The translations under genes were made by a program, and so were the position numbers. Below, piece after piece: positions 55,468 through 64,000 of a stretch of DNA of 64,000 nt (positions are counted from its first letter, which is position 1; every line of letters starts with the position of its first letter). Under the pieces are notes generated by a model, which saw nothing but the letters and a program-made list of their open reading frames with translations, was not told the origin of the DNA and ran no database searches. The stretch is from Mucilaginibacter sp. JRF (GTDB lineage: Bacteria; Bacteroidota; Bacteroidia; Sphingobacteriales; Sphingobacteriaceae): NCBI RefSeq assembly GCF_015223065.1, contig NZ_JADFBY010000004.1, positions 372,001-436,000 on the forward strand, in the 5' to 3' direction.

Positions 55468-56264
55468 GGATAACGTTCATTAGAGTTCCATATCGTCCAG
55501 GCTTTTTCGGCTTGTAGTATCAGCATCTCGTGGCCGTTCTTGGTATCAGCACCTACTTGGGCGCCTTTTTGTAGAAAGAGGGTTTGCTCGGGGTTGTAGA
55601 TCAGATCATACAACAAATGTTCATCCGTAATAGCCTCGTAAGGTATTGGCGGGCATTCATCCACATTAGGCGATGTGCCTACCGGTGTAGTGTTGATGAT
55701 AAGTTTACTCTCGGCCACCATGGCAGGTGTAAGCTGATCGAACAATATAGTACCGGGCTGCTCCCTGCGGGTAATGATAGTAAAAGGTATCTCCAGTTTG
55801 TTCAGCACATAAAACACGGCCTTTGCCGCGCCGCCATTGCCCAAAACCAGGGCACTACTGTGGCGCGACTTTAATAATGGCTTTAACGATTCCTCAAAAC
55901 CATAAACATCGGTATTAAAACCTTCGAGCCTGAAATCGTCACCACCAAAACCTACCTCGCCCTGAAAGGCTACCGATACCGGCGACTCCTTATCTATACG
56001 TATAGTGTTTACCGCGCCAACGTGCTTTGCCCCGGCATCCAGCCAATCAATATGATCCATTATATCAACTTTGTAAGGTATGGTAACATTAAGGCCGCAC
56101 AGGTCAGGGTGTTGATGCAAAAAATCGTTAAAGTTCTTTACACTCTCTATCGGGTACAATTCGTAAACGCAATCGGTAATGCCTTCGCGCTCAAATTTGT
56201 CGGTAAAGTATTTCTTTGAAAACGAATGGGAAAGCGGGTAACCTATAAGCCCATATTTTTTCAT
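55464..56264 (-). CDS. aroE: Shikimate dehydrogenase
   Basis: AroE reduces 3-dehydroshikimate with NADPH in the aromatic amino acid pathway. The protein is 266 aa. The substrate-binding Ser pair is in GYPLSHSFSKKYF near residues 7-19, and the catalytic Lys and Asp are in NVTIPYKVDIMDHID. The NADPH-binding loop VLGNGGAAKAVFYVL is near 130. The GHEMLILQAEKAW segment is near the C-terminus. The start ATG is at 56262-56264. Coupling to gldD is common in Bacteroidota. Confidence 0.95.
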   Translation of the reverse strand: MKKYGLIGYPLSHSFSKKYFTDKFEREGITDCVYELYPIESVKNFNDFLHQHPDLCGLNVTIPYKVDIMDHIDWLDAGAKHVGAVNTIRIDKESPVSVAFQGEVGFGGDDFRLEGFNTDVYGFEESLKPLLKSRHSSALVLGNGGAAKAVFYVLNKLEIPFTIITRREQPGTILFDQLTPAMVAESKLIINTTPVGTSPNVDECPPIPYEAITDEHLLYDLIYNPEQTLFLQKGAQVGADTKNGHEMLILQAEKAWTIWNSNERYP

Positions 56265-56596
56265 GAGGATAGTATATTGTTAGGCGGCTAATATAGGCAA
56301 TTGATAAATAAATATCATTTCCCCTCACTCATTTTCGCTTCGTAATGCCTTGGCTACTTCATCGGTCAGTAAAACACATAATTAAGGCATCTTACTATAT
56401 TATATGTTACACAGACACTTAATCACCTGTTTTTGGCATCGATTGCAAAAAAGTATCAATCCGCTCCATTTTGCATTGAAATAGACTAAAAAGCATCGAA
56501 AAATGATAATTTAATACTATACCTCAGTGTGGCAGTATGTTAAATTTGTTTTATACAATTATTATAAACCCAGTTCTCTAATCAAATTACTGTCAC
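56265..56596. promoter_or_regulatory. Divergent aroE-susC control region
   Basis: This 332-bp gap separates aroE (minus) from the susC-type gene (plus). It contains no plausible open frame. On the plus strand a perfect -7 element, TAAATTTG at 56541-56548, lies about 49 bp upstream of the susC ATG, without a matching -33 TTTG. A nearby ATGTTA (56404) and CACTTA (56416) are only loosely like the phased array at 20776. No terminator is visible. A sigma/anti-sigma pair is not encoded next to the cluster. Confidence 0.5.
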
Positions 56597-59500
56597 ATGA
56601 AAAGAAATTTACTGTTTTTCAGAAACAGTAGGTATTTCAGGCTCTACCTGTCTGTGTTACTTGCTGCTTTTACCTTTCTTAACGCCTTTGCGCAAAGCAA
56701 GCGCGTTACAGGTGTTGTTTCTGACAATGCAGGCCCTATACCGGGGGCAAGCGTGCGCGTAAAGGGCAGCACAGTTGGCACTACCACCACCGCAACCGGT
56801 ACCTACACCTTAAACGTACCCGATGGCGCGATACTGGAGGTAACCTACGTAGGTTATACCACGCAGGAAATTGCCGTAGGCGACCGCACAACCATCAACA
56901 TCACCCTGGCATCAAACAGCCAGGCATTGCAAGAGATTGTAGTGGTGGGTTACGGCACCGCACAACGTAAGGACTTGACCGGTTCGGTAAGCTCAGTTAG
57001 TGCCGACCAAATTGCCAAGGTACCCGTTACCCAGCTCGATCAGGCATTGCAAGGCCGCTCGGCAGGTGTGCAGGTTACCAATAACGATGGCGCACCGGGT
57101 GCCGGTGTTAGCGTACAGATACGCGGTGTTGGTAGCCTGGGCAGTAACGACCCTTTGTATGTAGTTGACGGTTACCCGATAACCGGCGGCTTAAACAACA
57201 TTAACCCCAGCGATATAGCATCAATGGATATACTGAAGGATGCATCGGCAACGGCTATATATGGTGTGCGCGCGGCTAATGGTGTGGTTATCATCACCAC
57301 CAAACGTGGCCGTAAGGATGGCGTTCAGGTTACGTTAGACCTTAACGGATCAATACAGGCCGAACCGAAGAAATACAATATATTGAATGCTGAGCAATGG
57401 GCAACCCTGGCTAATGAAACGCCTATTGATAAATTACCTGAGTGGAGCAACCCATCAGCCTTAACCAATGTTAACTGGCAGGATGCTGTTTACCGCACAG
57501 GCTCAAGGCAAAACTATAACCTGGCCATACGTGGTGGCAGCGAAAAGGTACAAACCGCATTTTCGGCAGGATATTATGATCAGAAAGGTATAGTGCTGGG
57601 TTCGTTCTTCAAACGTATAAACCTGGGTTTAAATATCGACTATAATGTTAACAAGTGGTTAAAGGCCAATGCCAGCGCTAAATATTCCAGACAAAACAGT
57701 GCCAACCCATTCGGTACAGGCAGTTTGCTGCAGTTAGCTTCGTTAATACCAACAATAGGTGCTAACAGCGCTACCAAGGAGGCTACTGACGGTAATGGCA
57801 ACTATGGTTTTTATAACCCGGTTAATATTTATACCAAGAGCTGGAATAACCCTGTTTACTTTATTGAAACGCTTGATACCAAAAACCAAACCAACTATTT
57901 TTTGAGCACAACATCATTAGAGGCTACCATAGTTGAAGGTTTAAAGGTAAAAACCAATCTGGGTATAAACACTTCTGATTTTTCGGGCTATTATTTCACC
58001 CCTGCCGATCTGCGTACCCTGGTACAATACGGCGTAGCCAGTAATAACAACTTAAGCACTTACTCGCAAAGTGCCAACAACACTTATGAGTGGTTGTGGG
58101 AGAACACCATATCGTACAATAAAGTATTCGGCAAACACACTTTAGACCTTTTGGCGGGTGTATCCGAACAAAAAAACAATTTCAGAACCATTGGCGGTAG
58201 TGGCAACGATTTGCCGAGCAACTCCATCCGCGATCTGAGCCAGGTAAGAAACCTGATCGCCTTTGGTAACCAAACTGTTTACACATTGGCATCGCAATTT
58301 GGTCGCTTAAGTTATAAATATGATGATAAGTATCTGTTAACAGCAACAGTTCGTCGTGATGGCTCATCAAGGTTTTATAAAGGCAACCAATATGGTGTTT
58401 TTCCATCAGCATCATTTGCATGGCGCGCCAAACAGGAGGATTTTCTGAAAGATGTTAATTTCCTGTCTGACCTGAAATTCCGTGTAGGTTATGGTGAGGT
58501 AGGCAGTCAGGCTAACATCCCGCTGTTTCAGTATTTGGCGAGGTATAGTTCAGGCGGTCCGGCTACGGCAGGTACCAACGTAGGTTATCCTTTTGGTGGC
58601 ACATACCAAACAGGCCTGGCATATCTAAATCTTGATAACCAAAACCTAACTTGGGAAACCTCACGCCAAACCAATATTGGCGTAGACCTGGCTATACTTA
58701 ATAATGACCTTACCTTTACTGTTGATTGGTACCGTAAGGATTCTAAAGACTTTTTACTACGCGTGCCTATCGCCTCTCAATCAGGCGTTACCACACAAGC
58801 GCAAAATGCCGGTAGCATACGTAACCAGGGCTTTGAGTTCGCGCTTAATTACCGCAAAAAAGTATCGCAGGATTTTAACTATGGCTTAGGATTGAACCTT
58901 ACCACAGTAAACAATAAGCTGTTAAGCATAAACAACAGCATTAACTCGTTAATGAACCTTGTTGTATTAAACAGTGCATCGGCCAACGGCTGGAACCAGT
59001 TTAGCCGTACTTACATAGGCCAGCCTGTAGGCGAGTTTTATGGTTACGAGAGCCTGGGCATATTTCAAACACAAGCCGAAATTGATGCCTTAAATGCTAA
59101 CGCGCCTGATGGCCACTATCAGGGTACAGCTGCACAGCCAACCGTACCCGGCGACCGTAAGTTCAGGGACATTAACGGCGACGGACAGATCACTGCTGAT
59201 GACCGCACCAGCCTGGGTAGCCCGATACCTAAGTTTTACGGTGGCTTTAACCTCGACCTGAATTATAAAGCATTTGATTTTAACGCTTTCTTTTACGGTA
59301 GCTACGGCAACAAAATATTCAACTATTCGGCACGTAACCTCGAAAGCTTCCAGGCGGCAGGCTTTGTGGGTGTACAAAACGTAAGCCAGGAGTATTATGA
59401 AAACCGCTGGACGCCTACCAACCCATCAAACCGTTATGCACGTGTAAATTATAATGATGATATAAGCGCCAACAACGTACCATCAAGCGTATATGTTGAA

Positions 59501-59782
59501 AATGGCAGCTACCTGCGTTTGCGTAACGTTACACTGGGTTACACCCTACCAAGTGATGTAGCTAAAAAATTAGCCTTAAGCAAATTAAGACTATCATTTT
59601 CAGCACAAAACCTGTTCACCATTACCAAGTATTCAGGCCTCGATCCGGAGATTGGCCAACCAACAGGTAATGATGCTAATGATGCTACCGCAACTGCGGC
59701 CGGCCCTACAGCAGCAGGTATTGATGTGGGTACCTACCCGTTATCACGCTTTTATACACTTGGTATAGTAGCTACATTTTAA
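56597..59782 (+). CDS. SusC/RagA-family TonB-linked outer-membrane transporter
   Basis: This is a TonB-dependent importer of 1061 aa that pairs with a SusD lipoprotein. A signal peptide ends near residue 33 (FTFLNAFAQ). The CarboxypepD_reg-like domain spans about 35-115 (GPIPGASVRVKGSTVGTTTT). The SusC mark LQEIVVVGYGTAQRKDLTGS is near 113-132. The plug follows with LYVVDGYPITGGLNNINPSD and DILKDASATAIYGVRAANG. The barrel ends LGIVATF. It is followed by its SusD partner 27 bp later. The substrate is not predictable, and no glycosidase or peptidase gene is adjacent in the visible part. Confidence 0.95.
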   Translation: MKRNLLFFRNSRYFRLYLSVLLAAFTFLNAFAQSKRVTGVVSDNAGPIPGASVRVKGSTVGTTTTATGTYTLNVPDGAILEVTYVGYTTQEIAVGDRTTINITLASNSQALQEIVVVGYGTAQRKDLTGSVSSVSADQIAKVPVTQLDQALQGRSAGVQVTNNDGAPGAGVSVQIRGVGSLGSNDPLYVVDGYPITGGLNNINPSDIASMDILKDASATAIYGVRAANGVVIITTKRGRKDGVQVTLDLNGSIQAEPKKYNILNAEQWATLANETPIDKLPEWSNPSALTNVNWQDAVYRTGSRQNYNLAIRGGSEKVQTAFSAGYYDQKGIVLGSFFKRINLGLNIDYNVNKWLKANASAKYSRQNSANPFGTGSLLQLASLIPTIGANSATKEATDGNGNYGFYNPVNIYTKSWNNPVYFIETLDTKNQTNYFLSTTSLEATIVEGLKVKTNLGINTSDFSGYYFTPADLRTLVQYGVASNNNLSTYSQSANNTYEWLWENTISYNKVFGKHTLDLLAGVSEQKNNFRTIGGSGNDLPSNSIRDLSQVRNLIAFGNQTVYTLASQFGRLSYKYDDKYLLTATVRRDGSSRFYKGNQYGVFPSASFAWRAKQEDFLKDVNFLSDLKFRVGYGEVGSQANIPLFQYLARYSSGGPATAGTNVGYPFGGTYQTGLAYLNLDNQNLTWETSRQTNIGVDLAILNNDLTFTVDWYRKDSKDFLLRVPIASQSGVTTQAQNAGSIRNQGFEFALNYRKKVSQDFNYGLGLNLTTVNNKLLSINNSINSLMNLVVLNSASANGWNQFSRTYIGQPVGEFYGYESLGIFQTQAEIDALNANAPDGHYQGTAAQPTVPGDRKFRDINGDGQITADDRTSLGSPIPKFYGGFNLDLNYKAFDFNAFFYGSYGNKIFNYSARNLESFQAAGFVGVQNVSQEYYENRWTPTNPSNRYARVNYNDDISANNVPSSVYVENGSYLRLRNVTLGYTLPSDVAKKLALSKLRLSFSAQNLFTITKYSGLDPEIGQPTGNDANDATATAAGPTAAGIDVGTYPLSRFYTLGIVATF

Positions 59783-59809
59783 GTGAGGCTTTATAAACGA
59801 ATTGTAAGA

Positions 59810-61426
59810 ATGAAAATCAAAAAATATTTATACGTACTGACAGTCGGACTGGTGGTACTGCTTCCTTTAAGTTGCCAAAAAGGTTTCCTTGACCAAAAGG
59901 ATACCTCAAACCCAACAGAGCAGGGTTTATTTGACAAACCCGCTGACGGGATAGCGCTGGTAAATGCAATTTATGATACTTACCAAAATGCCGATCTGCT
60001 TAAAAAATCACTTTGGTATTATGCCAACTTTCAGAGCCATGATTTTTTTAACTGGGGTAACGATCGTTTTTATAACACTTACGCCATACCGGCCACCTTT
60101 GGCGCTATACAGGTATTTTGGCAACGTGCATACATCGGCATAGCCCGTGCCAATTCGGCCTTGCCTATCATCGGCCGGATGAAGGATAACGGCATTTTAA
60201 CCGAGGCCCTTGCCAACCGCCTTACCGGCGAAATATACTTTCTACGCGGCATGACGTATTATTACCTGGCAGCCAGCTTTGGTGGTGTACCGCTGGAGCT
60301 AACAACAGGCGCCAATGATGGTTTGCGCCCTCGCAGCAGCCAGGATGAGGTATTCGCGCAGGTTGAAAGCGACCTGACCCAGGCGGTAAATCTGTTACCC
60401 TGGAAAGAGGATTATGAGGCAGGTGACTTAGGCCGTGCTACAAAAGGAGCAGCATTGGGTTATTTAGGTGCCTCGCAAATGTGGCTTAAAAAATATACCG
60501 AGGCCTTAGCTACCTACAACCAACTGAATAATAAATATGTACTGCTGCCTAACTTTATTGACATACACGAGGCTGATAAAGAGAACAATGCCGAATCGCT
60601 ATTCGAAGTGCAATTTATTGTTGCCGGTACTCAAAGCTGGGGCGGCGGTAACGAGGTAGCTTGGATAGGCTCGTTCGGTATGCCCGAGGAGGTATCAAAC
60701 TTTGGTTACGATTATGCTAACAAAGGTTTATATGATGGTTTCCAAACCGGCGATCTGCGCAAGGTGGCAACCGTGATTGGCCCTGGCGATGTAAACCCAA
60801 GTCCGGGTATTATTGCGCGTGGTGGTATAAAATCGTACCCGCTGGTAATAGCAGGTTTCGGCAGTAACGACCCCGCCATTAAGGCTAAATACACCGGTAC
60901 CGACGGCAACATTATTAACACCTGCGGAACCATTGCCCGCCCTTGGATAGGCTCAGATGCTACCCAACTGCGCAGCGGCTACTATAACGAAAAAATGTGG
61001 CGCGACCCTACACTTACCGGTAACTCAGGCGATGGTATCATCTTTGGCGCGCAAAACCAGGTATTGCTACGTTTTGGCGAAGTACTGTTAAGCAAAGCCG
61101 AATGCCAGATACGTACCGGCGATGTAGCAGGTGGCCTGGCAACCTTAAAGCTTGTACGCGATCGTGCTTTTGGCGGCAGTGCGCCAGCAACATTCATCAG
61201 CGAAGGCAAAACAATAACTGATCCGTTGCAGATGATCTACCATGAATACCGCCACGAACTTTCGGGCGAGTACTCAACCTTTTACAATCTGCGCAGGGCT
61301 GGTGTGGCTACTTCATTTATACAGGAAGTATATAACATCACCATCCCAACAGGCCGCGAGTTATACCCGATACCTCAGTACGAGATCGGCCTTAACCCTA
61401 ACCTGACCCAAAACCCCGGTTATTAA
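59810..61426 (+). CDS. SusD/RagB-family nutrient-binding lipoprotein
   Basis: This surface lipoprotein caps the SusC transporter and binds the nutrient. The protein is 538 aa from the ATG at 59810 (MKIKKYLYVLTVGLVVLLPL). A GTG at 59783 would obscure the signal peptide. The lipobox is LPLSCQKG (Cys near 22). Family marks are the FLDQKDTSNPTEQGLFD segment, the TPR-rich core (LRGMTYYYLAASFGGVPLEL near 145) and the C-terminal YPIPQYEIGLNPNLTQNPGY. It is followed by a possible terminator and then the large FG-GAP lipoprotein. Confidence 0.95.
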   Translation: MKIKKYLYVLTVGLVVLLPLSCQKGFLDQKDTSNPTEQGLFDKPADGIALVNAIYDTYQNADLLKKSLWYYANFQSHDFFNWGNDRFYNTYAIPATFGAIQVFWQRAYIGIARANSALPIIGRMKDNGILTEALANRLTGEIYFLRGMTYYYLAASFGGVPLELTTGANDGLRPRSSQDEVFAQVESDLTQAVNLLPWKEDYEAGDLGRATKGAALGYLGASQMWLKKYTEALATYNQLNNKYVLLPNFIDIHEADKENNAESLFEVQFIVAGTQSWGGGNEVAWIGSFGMPEEVSNFGYDYANKGLYDGFQTGDLRKVATVIGPGDVNPSPGIIARGGIKSYPLVIAGFGSNDPAIKAKYTGTDGNIINTCGTIARPWIGSDATQLRSGYYNEKMWRDPTLTGNSGDGIIFGAQNQVLLRFGEVLLSKAECQIRTGDVAGGLATLKLVRDRAFGGSAPATFISEGKTITDPLQMIYHEYRHELSGEYSTFYNLRRAGVATSFIQEVYNITIPTGRELYPIPQYEIGLNPNLTQNPGY

Positions 61427-61445
61427 TAGCCCGATACCTTATTGC

Positions 61446-61484
61446 AAAGAGGCCACTCTCCATAAAAGAGGGGCCTCTTTTGGC
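61446..61484 (+). terminator. Likely terminator between the SusD-like and FG-GAP genes
   Basis: AAAGAGGCC at 61446-61454 pairs with GGCCTCTTT at 61472-61480, with an inner CTCT/AGAG pairing. It is followed by TTTT. The gap to the next gene is 142 bp, so the FG-GAP gene may have its own promoter or be read through. Confidence 0.65.
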
Positions 61485-61568
61485 TTAATAATCACTTGCT
61501 TATTTAAAAATAGCTGTTAAATTTGGGGAAAGCCGCCGCCTGGCTGCTTATCCTAATTATAAACGTAC

Positions 61569-64000
61569 ATGATCAAACCTTACAACACGCTATTAGCGAT
61601 ATTGCTGCTCCTGTTTTGTGCCTGCCAAAAGCCGAAACCGCTTTTTGAGGATATGCCCTCATCGCACACCGGCATACACTTTAGTAATGATATTACCGAA
61701 ACTGATTCCATTAATCCGCTGGATGTGGTGAACGTGTATAACGGCGGTGGCGTAGGTATTGGCGATTTTAACAACGATGGCCTGCCCGATATTTACTTTA
61801 CCGGCAACATGGTGGCCAATAAGCTATACCTCAACCGTGGCGACCTGAAGTTTGACGATGTTACCAAAACCGCCAATGTAGATGGCATGGGGCATTGGGG
61901 GCGCGGCGTAGCCGTTATCGACATTAATAACGATGGCTGGCTCGATCTGTATGTTTGTAACTCCATTTTGGCTAACCCTAAGTTGCGTACCAACCTGCTC
62001 TACATCAATCAGGGTAAAAGCGCCGATGGCATTCCCCGCTTTAAGGAGATGGGCAAGGAATATGGGCTTAACATGAGCGAGCAATCGGCCATGGCCAGCT
62101 TTTTTGATTATGATAACGATGGCGACCTGGATATGTATCTCACCGTAAACAACGCCACCGCCACCTATAATCCCAGTATATTTGGCAAGGGTTTTTATCA
62201 GCCCGACCGTAAATCGGGGCGATTGTACCGAAATGATCATGATGATAAGCTTAACCACCCGGTATTTACCGATGTTACTGTTGAGGCCGGTGTAACCCGT
62301 GATGGTTACGGGCATGGCGCATCAACTGTGGATATTAACAATGATGGTTGGAAGGACATTTACATTTCAAACGATTTTATATCGAGCAATATCCTGTTCA
62401 TCAATAACCATGATGGTACGTTTACAGATCGTTCCATGGAATATTTTAAGCACACTGCCTACAACGCCATGGGGCAGGATGTGATCGATATTAACAACGA
62501 TGGCCTGCCTGATGTGATAGAACTCGACATGAACCCCGAGGATAACTTCCGTAAAAAGATGATGCTGGGGGCTAACATGTATCAAACCTATCAGAATTTT
62601 GATAACTATACCACCCAGTACCAGTATGTACGCAACATACTGCAACTAAACCAGGGGCCACGCTTGGAGAATGGCAAGCCCGGCGCGCCTGTATTTAGCG
62701 AGATAGGCTTTTTAAGCGGGATATCGCAAACCGACTGGAGCTGGACACCACTTGTGGCCGATTACAATAACGATGGCTATCGCGATATTATCATCACCAA
62801 TGGTTTTCCCAAGGATGTATCTGACCATGATTTTATGGCTTACAGGCAGCGTGCCTACTCAGTAGCCTCGAAAAAGGAACTGCTTGCCCAAATACCACAG
62901 ATCAAACTGCATAATTACGCTTATGTAAATAATGGCGACCTCACCTTTAAGGATGTAAGCAAAGATTGGGGTTTCGATGTAAAAAACTTTTCGAGCGGTG
63001 GCGTTTACGCCGATCTGGATAACGATGGCGACCTGGATGTGGTGATCAATAACATGAATGATGAAGCATCGGTTTACCGTAATACTTCACGGGATGATAA
63101 GGAGAAACTGACAGATCAGCATTACCTTAAGATCAGCTTTGTGGGCGACAAATTTAACCTAAATGGCTTGGGCGCTACTGCCGAACTTTATTACGATCAT
63201 GGCAAAACGCAGGTGTATGAGAATACGCCCTACCGTGGTTATGTATCAAGCTTAGAGGGTACAGCGCATTTTGGTTTGGGTAAGATCACCAGGGTCGATT
63301 CAGTAATCATCAAATGGCCGGGCATCAACAAATGCCAAAAGCTGGTTAATATTAAGGCTGATACCAAACTTACCGTAAAACAAGTCGATGCCAGACAAAG
63401 CTTTACCTGGGGCTACAAGCAAACCACGCAGCCTTTATTTAACGAGGTTACCGATTCGCTGGGTATAAAATATGCCAATCAGGATATGGATTTTATCGAT
63501 TTCAACATACAAAAATTGTTGCCGCATAAGTTTTCGGAGTATAGTCCGGCGCTGGCGGTTGGTGATGTTGATGGCAATGGCATTGATGATATGGTTATCG
63601 GCGGTAGCCTGTACAACCCGGCGCAGGTGCTTTTACAGCAAGCCAACGGCAAATTCATACAGAGAGCATTCAGCAAGCAAGCTGCCGATATAAAAAGCAA
63701 TTATAAGGATGAAGGCTTGCTTTTATTTGATGCCGACGGCGATGGCGACCTTGACCTATACGCCAGCAGTGGCGGCTACCACGAAGGCCCGGAAAGCGCG
63801 GCCTATCAGGATAGGTTTTATGTAAACGATGGCAAAGGCAACTTTACTTTAGCTACCAGCGCCCTGCCTGCAAATACCACCAGCAAACTGTGCGTTCGCG
63901 CCTGCGATTATAACCAGGATGGAAAGCCCGATCTGTTTGTATCAGGCCGTGTATCGCCGTGGAATTATCCCAAACCGGTATCGAGTTTTATTTTGCGGAA
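61569..64000 (+). CDS. Large FG-GAP/VCBS-repeat lipoprotein with ASPIC-UnbV domain (partial, runs off window)
   Basis: About 810 N-terminal residues are present. The frame stays open to the window edge. The signal peptide ends in the lipobox LFCACQK (Cys at 19). At least ten calcium-binding repeats of the type D-x-[ND]-x-D-G-x-x-D are visible, for example DFNNDGLPDIYF near 70, DINNDGWLDLYV near 118, DLDNDGDLDVVI near 483 and DADGDGDLDLYA near 722. Between them, at about 520-605, lies an ASPIC/UnbV domain with SSLEGTAHFGLGKI and DSVIIKWPG. This is the CRTAC1-like layout often found beside SusCD pairs in Bacteroidota. It is probably a surface protein that binds ligand or partner. Enzymatic activity is not shown. 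Confidence 0.88.
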   Translation, partial: MIKPYNTLLAILLLLFCACQKPKPLFEDMPSSHTGIHFSNDITETDSINPLDVVNVYNGGGVGIGDFNNDGLPDIYFTGNMVANKLYLNRGDLKFDDVTKTANVDGMGHWGRGVAVIDINNDGWLDLYVCNSILANPKLRTNLLYINQGKSADGIPRFKEMGKEYGLNMSEQSAMASFFDYDNDGDLDMYLTVNNATATYNPSIFGKGFYQPDRKSGRLYRNDHDDKLNHPVFTDVTVEAGVTRDGYGHGASTVDINNDGWKDIYISNDFISSNILFINNHDGTFTDRSMEYFKHTAYNAMGQDVIDINNDGLPDVIELDMNPEDNFRKKMMLGANMYQTYQNFDNYTTQYQYVRNILQLNQGPRLENGKPGAPVFSEIGFLSGISQTDWSWTPLVADYNNDGYRDIIITNGFPKDVSDHDFMAYRQRAYSVASKKELLAQIPQIKLHNYAYVNNGDLTFKDVSKDWGFDVKNFSSGGVYADLDNDGDLDVVINNMNDEASVYRNTSRDDKEKLTDQHYLKISFVGDKFNLNGLGATAELYYDHGKTQVYENTPYRGYVSSLEGTAHFGLGKITRVDSVIIKWPGINKCQKLVNIKADTKLTVKQVDARQSFTWGYKQTTQPLFNEVTDSLGIKYANQDMDFIDFNIQKLLPHKFSEYSPALAVGDVDGNGIDDMVIGGSLYNPAQVLLQQANGKFIQRAFSKQAADIKSNYKDEGLLLFDADGDGDLDLYASSGGYHEGPESAAYQDRFYVNDGKGNFTLATSALPANTTSKLCVRACDYNQDGKPDLFVSGRVSPWNYPKPVSSFILR

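Noticed and set aside
56404..56421. Second Pho-like array upstream of the SusC-type gene
   Set aside because: ATGTTA and CACTTA are 12 bp apart rather than 11, and no further units follow, so the match is within chance.

Overview
The window is a stretch of chromosome from a Bacteroidota bacterium, most likely family Sphingobacteriaceae and close to Mucilaginibacter or Pedobacter. This rests on the protein families seen (SusC/SusD pair, GldD, DUF2480, DUF3108, DUF3109, RemB/Wzi-like barrel), on promoters of the Bacteroidota type (TTTG, a gap of 17 to 19 bases, then TAnnTTTG), and on weak ribosome binding sites. I had no database access, so the genus is an inference. No rRNA, CRISPR array, insertion sequence, prophage or integrase island was found. 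Most of the window is core chromosome.

Bases 1 to 11345 hold the transcription and translation superoperon, read on the minus strand. It runs from tandem promoters near 11345 and 11240 through tRNA-Thr(TGT), tRNA-Tyr, tRNA-Gly, tRNA-Thr(GGT), tuf, tRNA-Trp, secE, nusG, rplK, rplA, rplJ, rplL, rpoB and rpoC, which leaves the window. Bases 11360 to 14420 (minus) carry hpf, a XerC-like recombinase, rpsU, a helix-hairpin-helix protein and apt. A plus-strand OlsF-like fused acyltransferase follows and shares a bidirectional terminator with the next minus-strand unit.

Bases 16380 to 20850 hold a TonB-dependent receptor and a beta-helix lipoprotein. The receptor is preceded by an 11-bp-phased array of ATGTTA-like hexamers that looks like a PhoB/PhoP operator. 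This is the strongest candidate in the window for an incompletely described system, possibly phosphate-starvation uptake. Next come a small membrane protein, RNase Y, a probable 6S RNA, zapA, a coiled-coil partner and pheT. After these come a large hybrid histidine kinase behind glyA, scpA, and divergently dxs and a GH15 glycosidase.

Bases 35760 to 47370 (minus) carry an envelope-rich set: a RemB/Wzi-like barrel, gmd, three DUF proteins, a PpiD-like foldase, LptC, an unassigned outer-membrane barrel, coaX, purQ and a DUF6427-type membrane protein. Bases 47400 to 56270 hold sdaA, a DUF1624-type membrane acyltransferase, an M23 peptidase, rbfA, a small lipoprotein, a LolC/E-type permease, a metallo-beta-lactamase-fold hydrolase, a lipase-like lipoprotein, gldD and aroE. 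The window ends in a plus-strand nutrient-uptake cluster of SusC, SusD and a very large FG-GAP/ASPIC-UnbV lipoprotein cut by the window edge.

Several intergenic gaps contain degenerate arrays of 7- or 8-bp units, often with inverted copies. No gene explains these. Start codons were corrected by inspection for about a dozen genes where the longest open frame began at TTG, GTG or an implausible upstream ATG.
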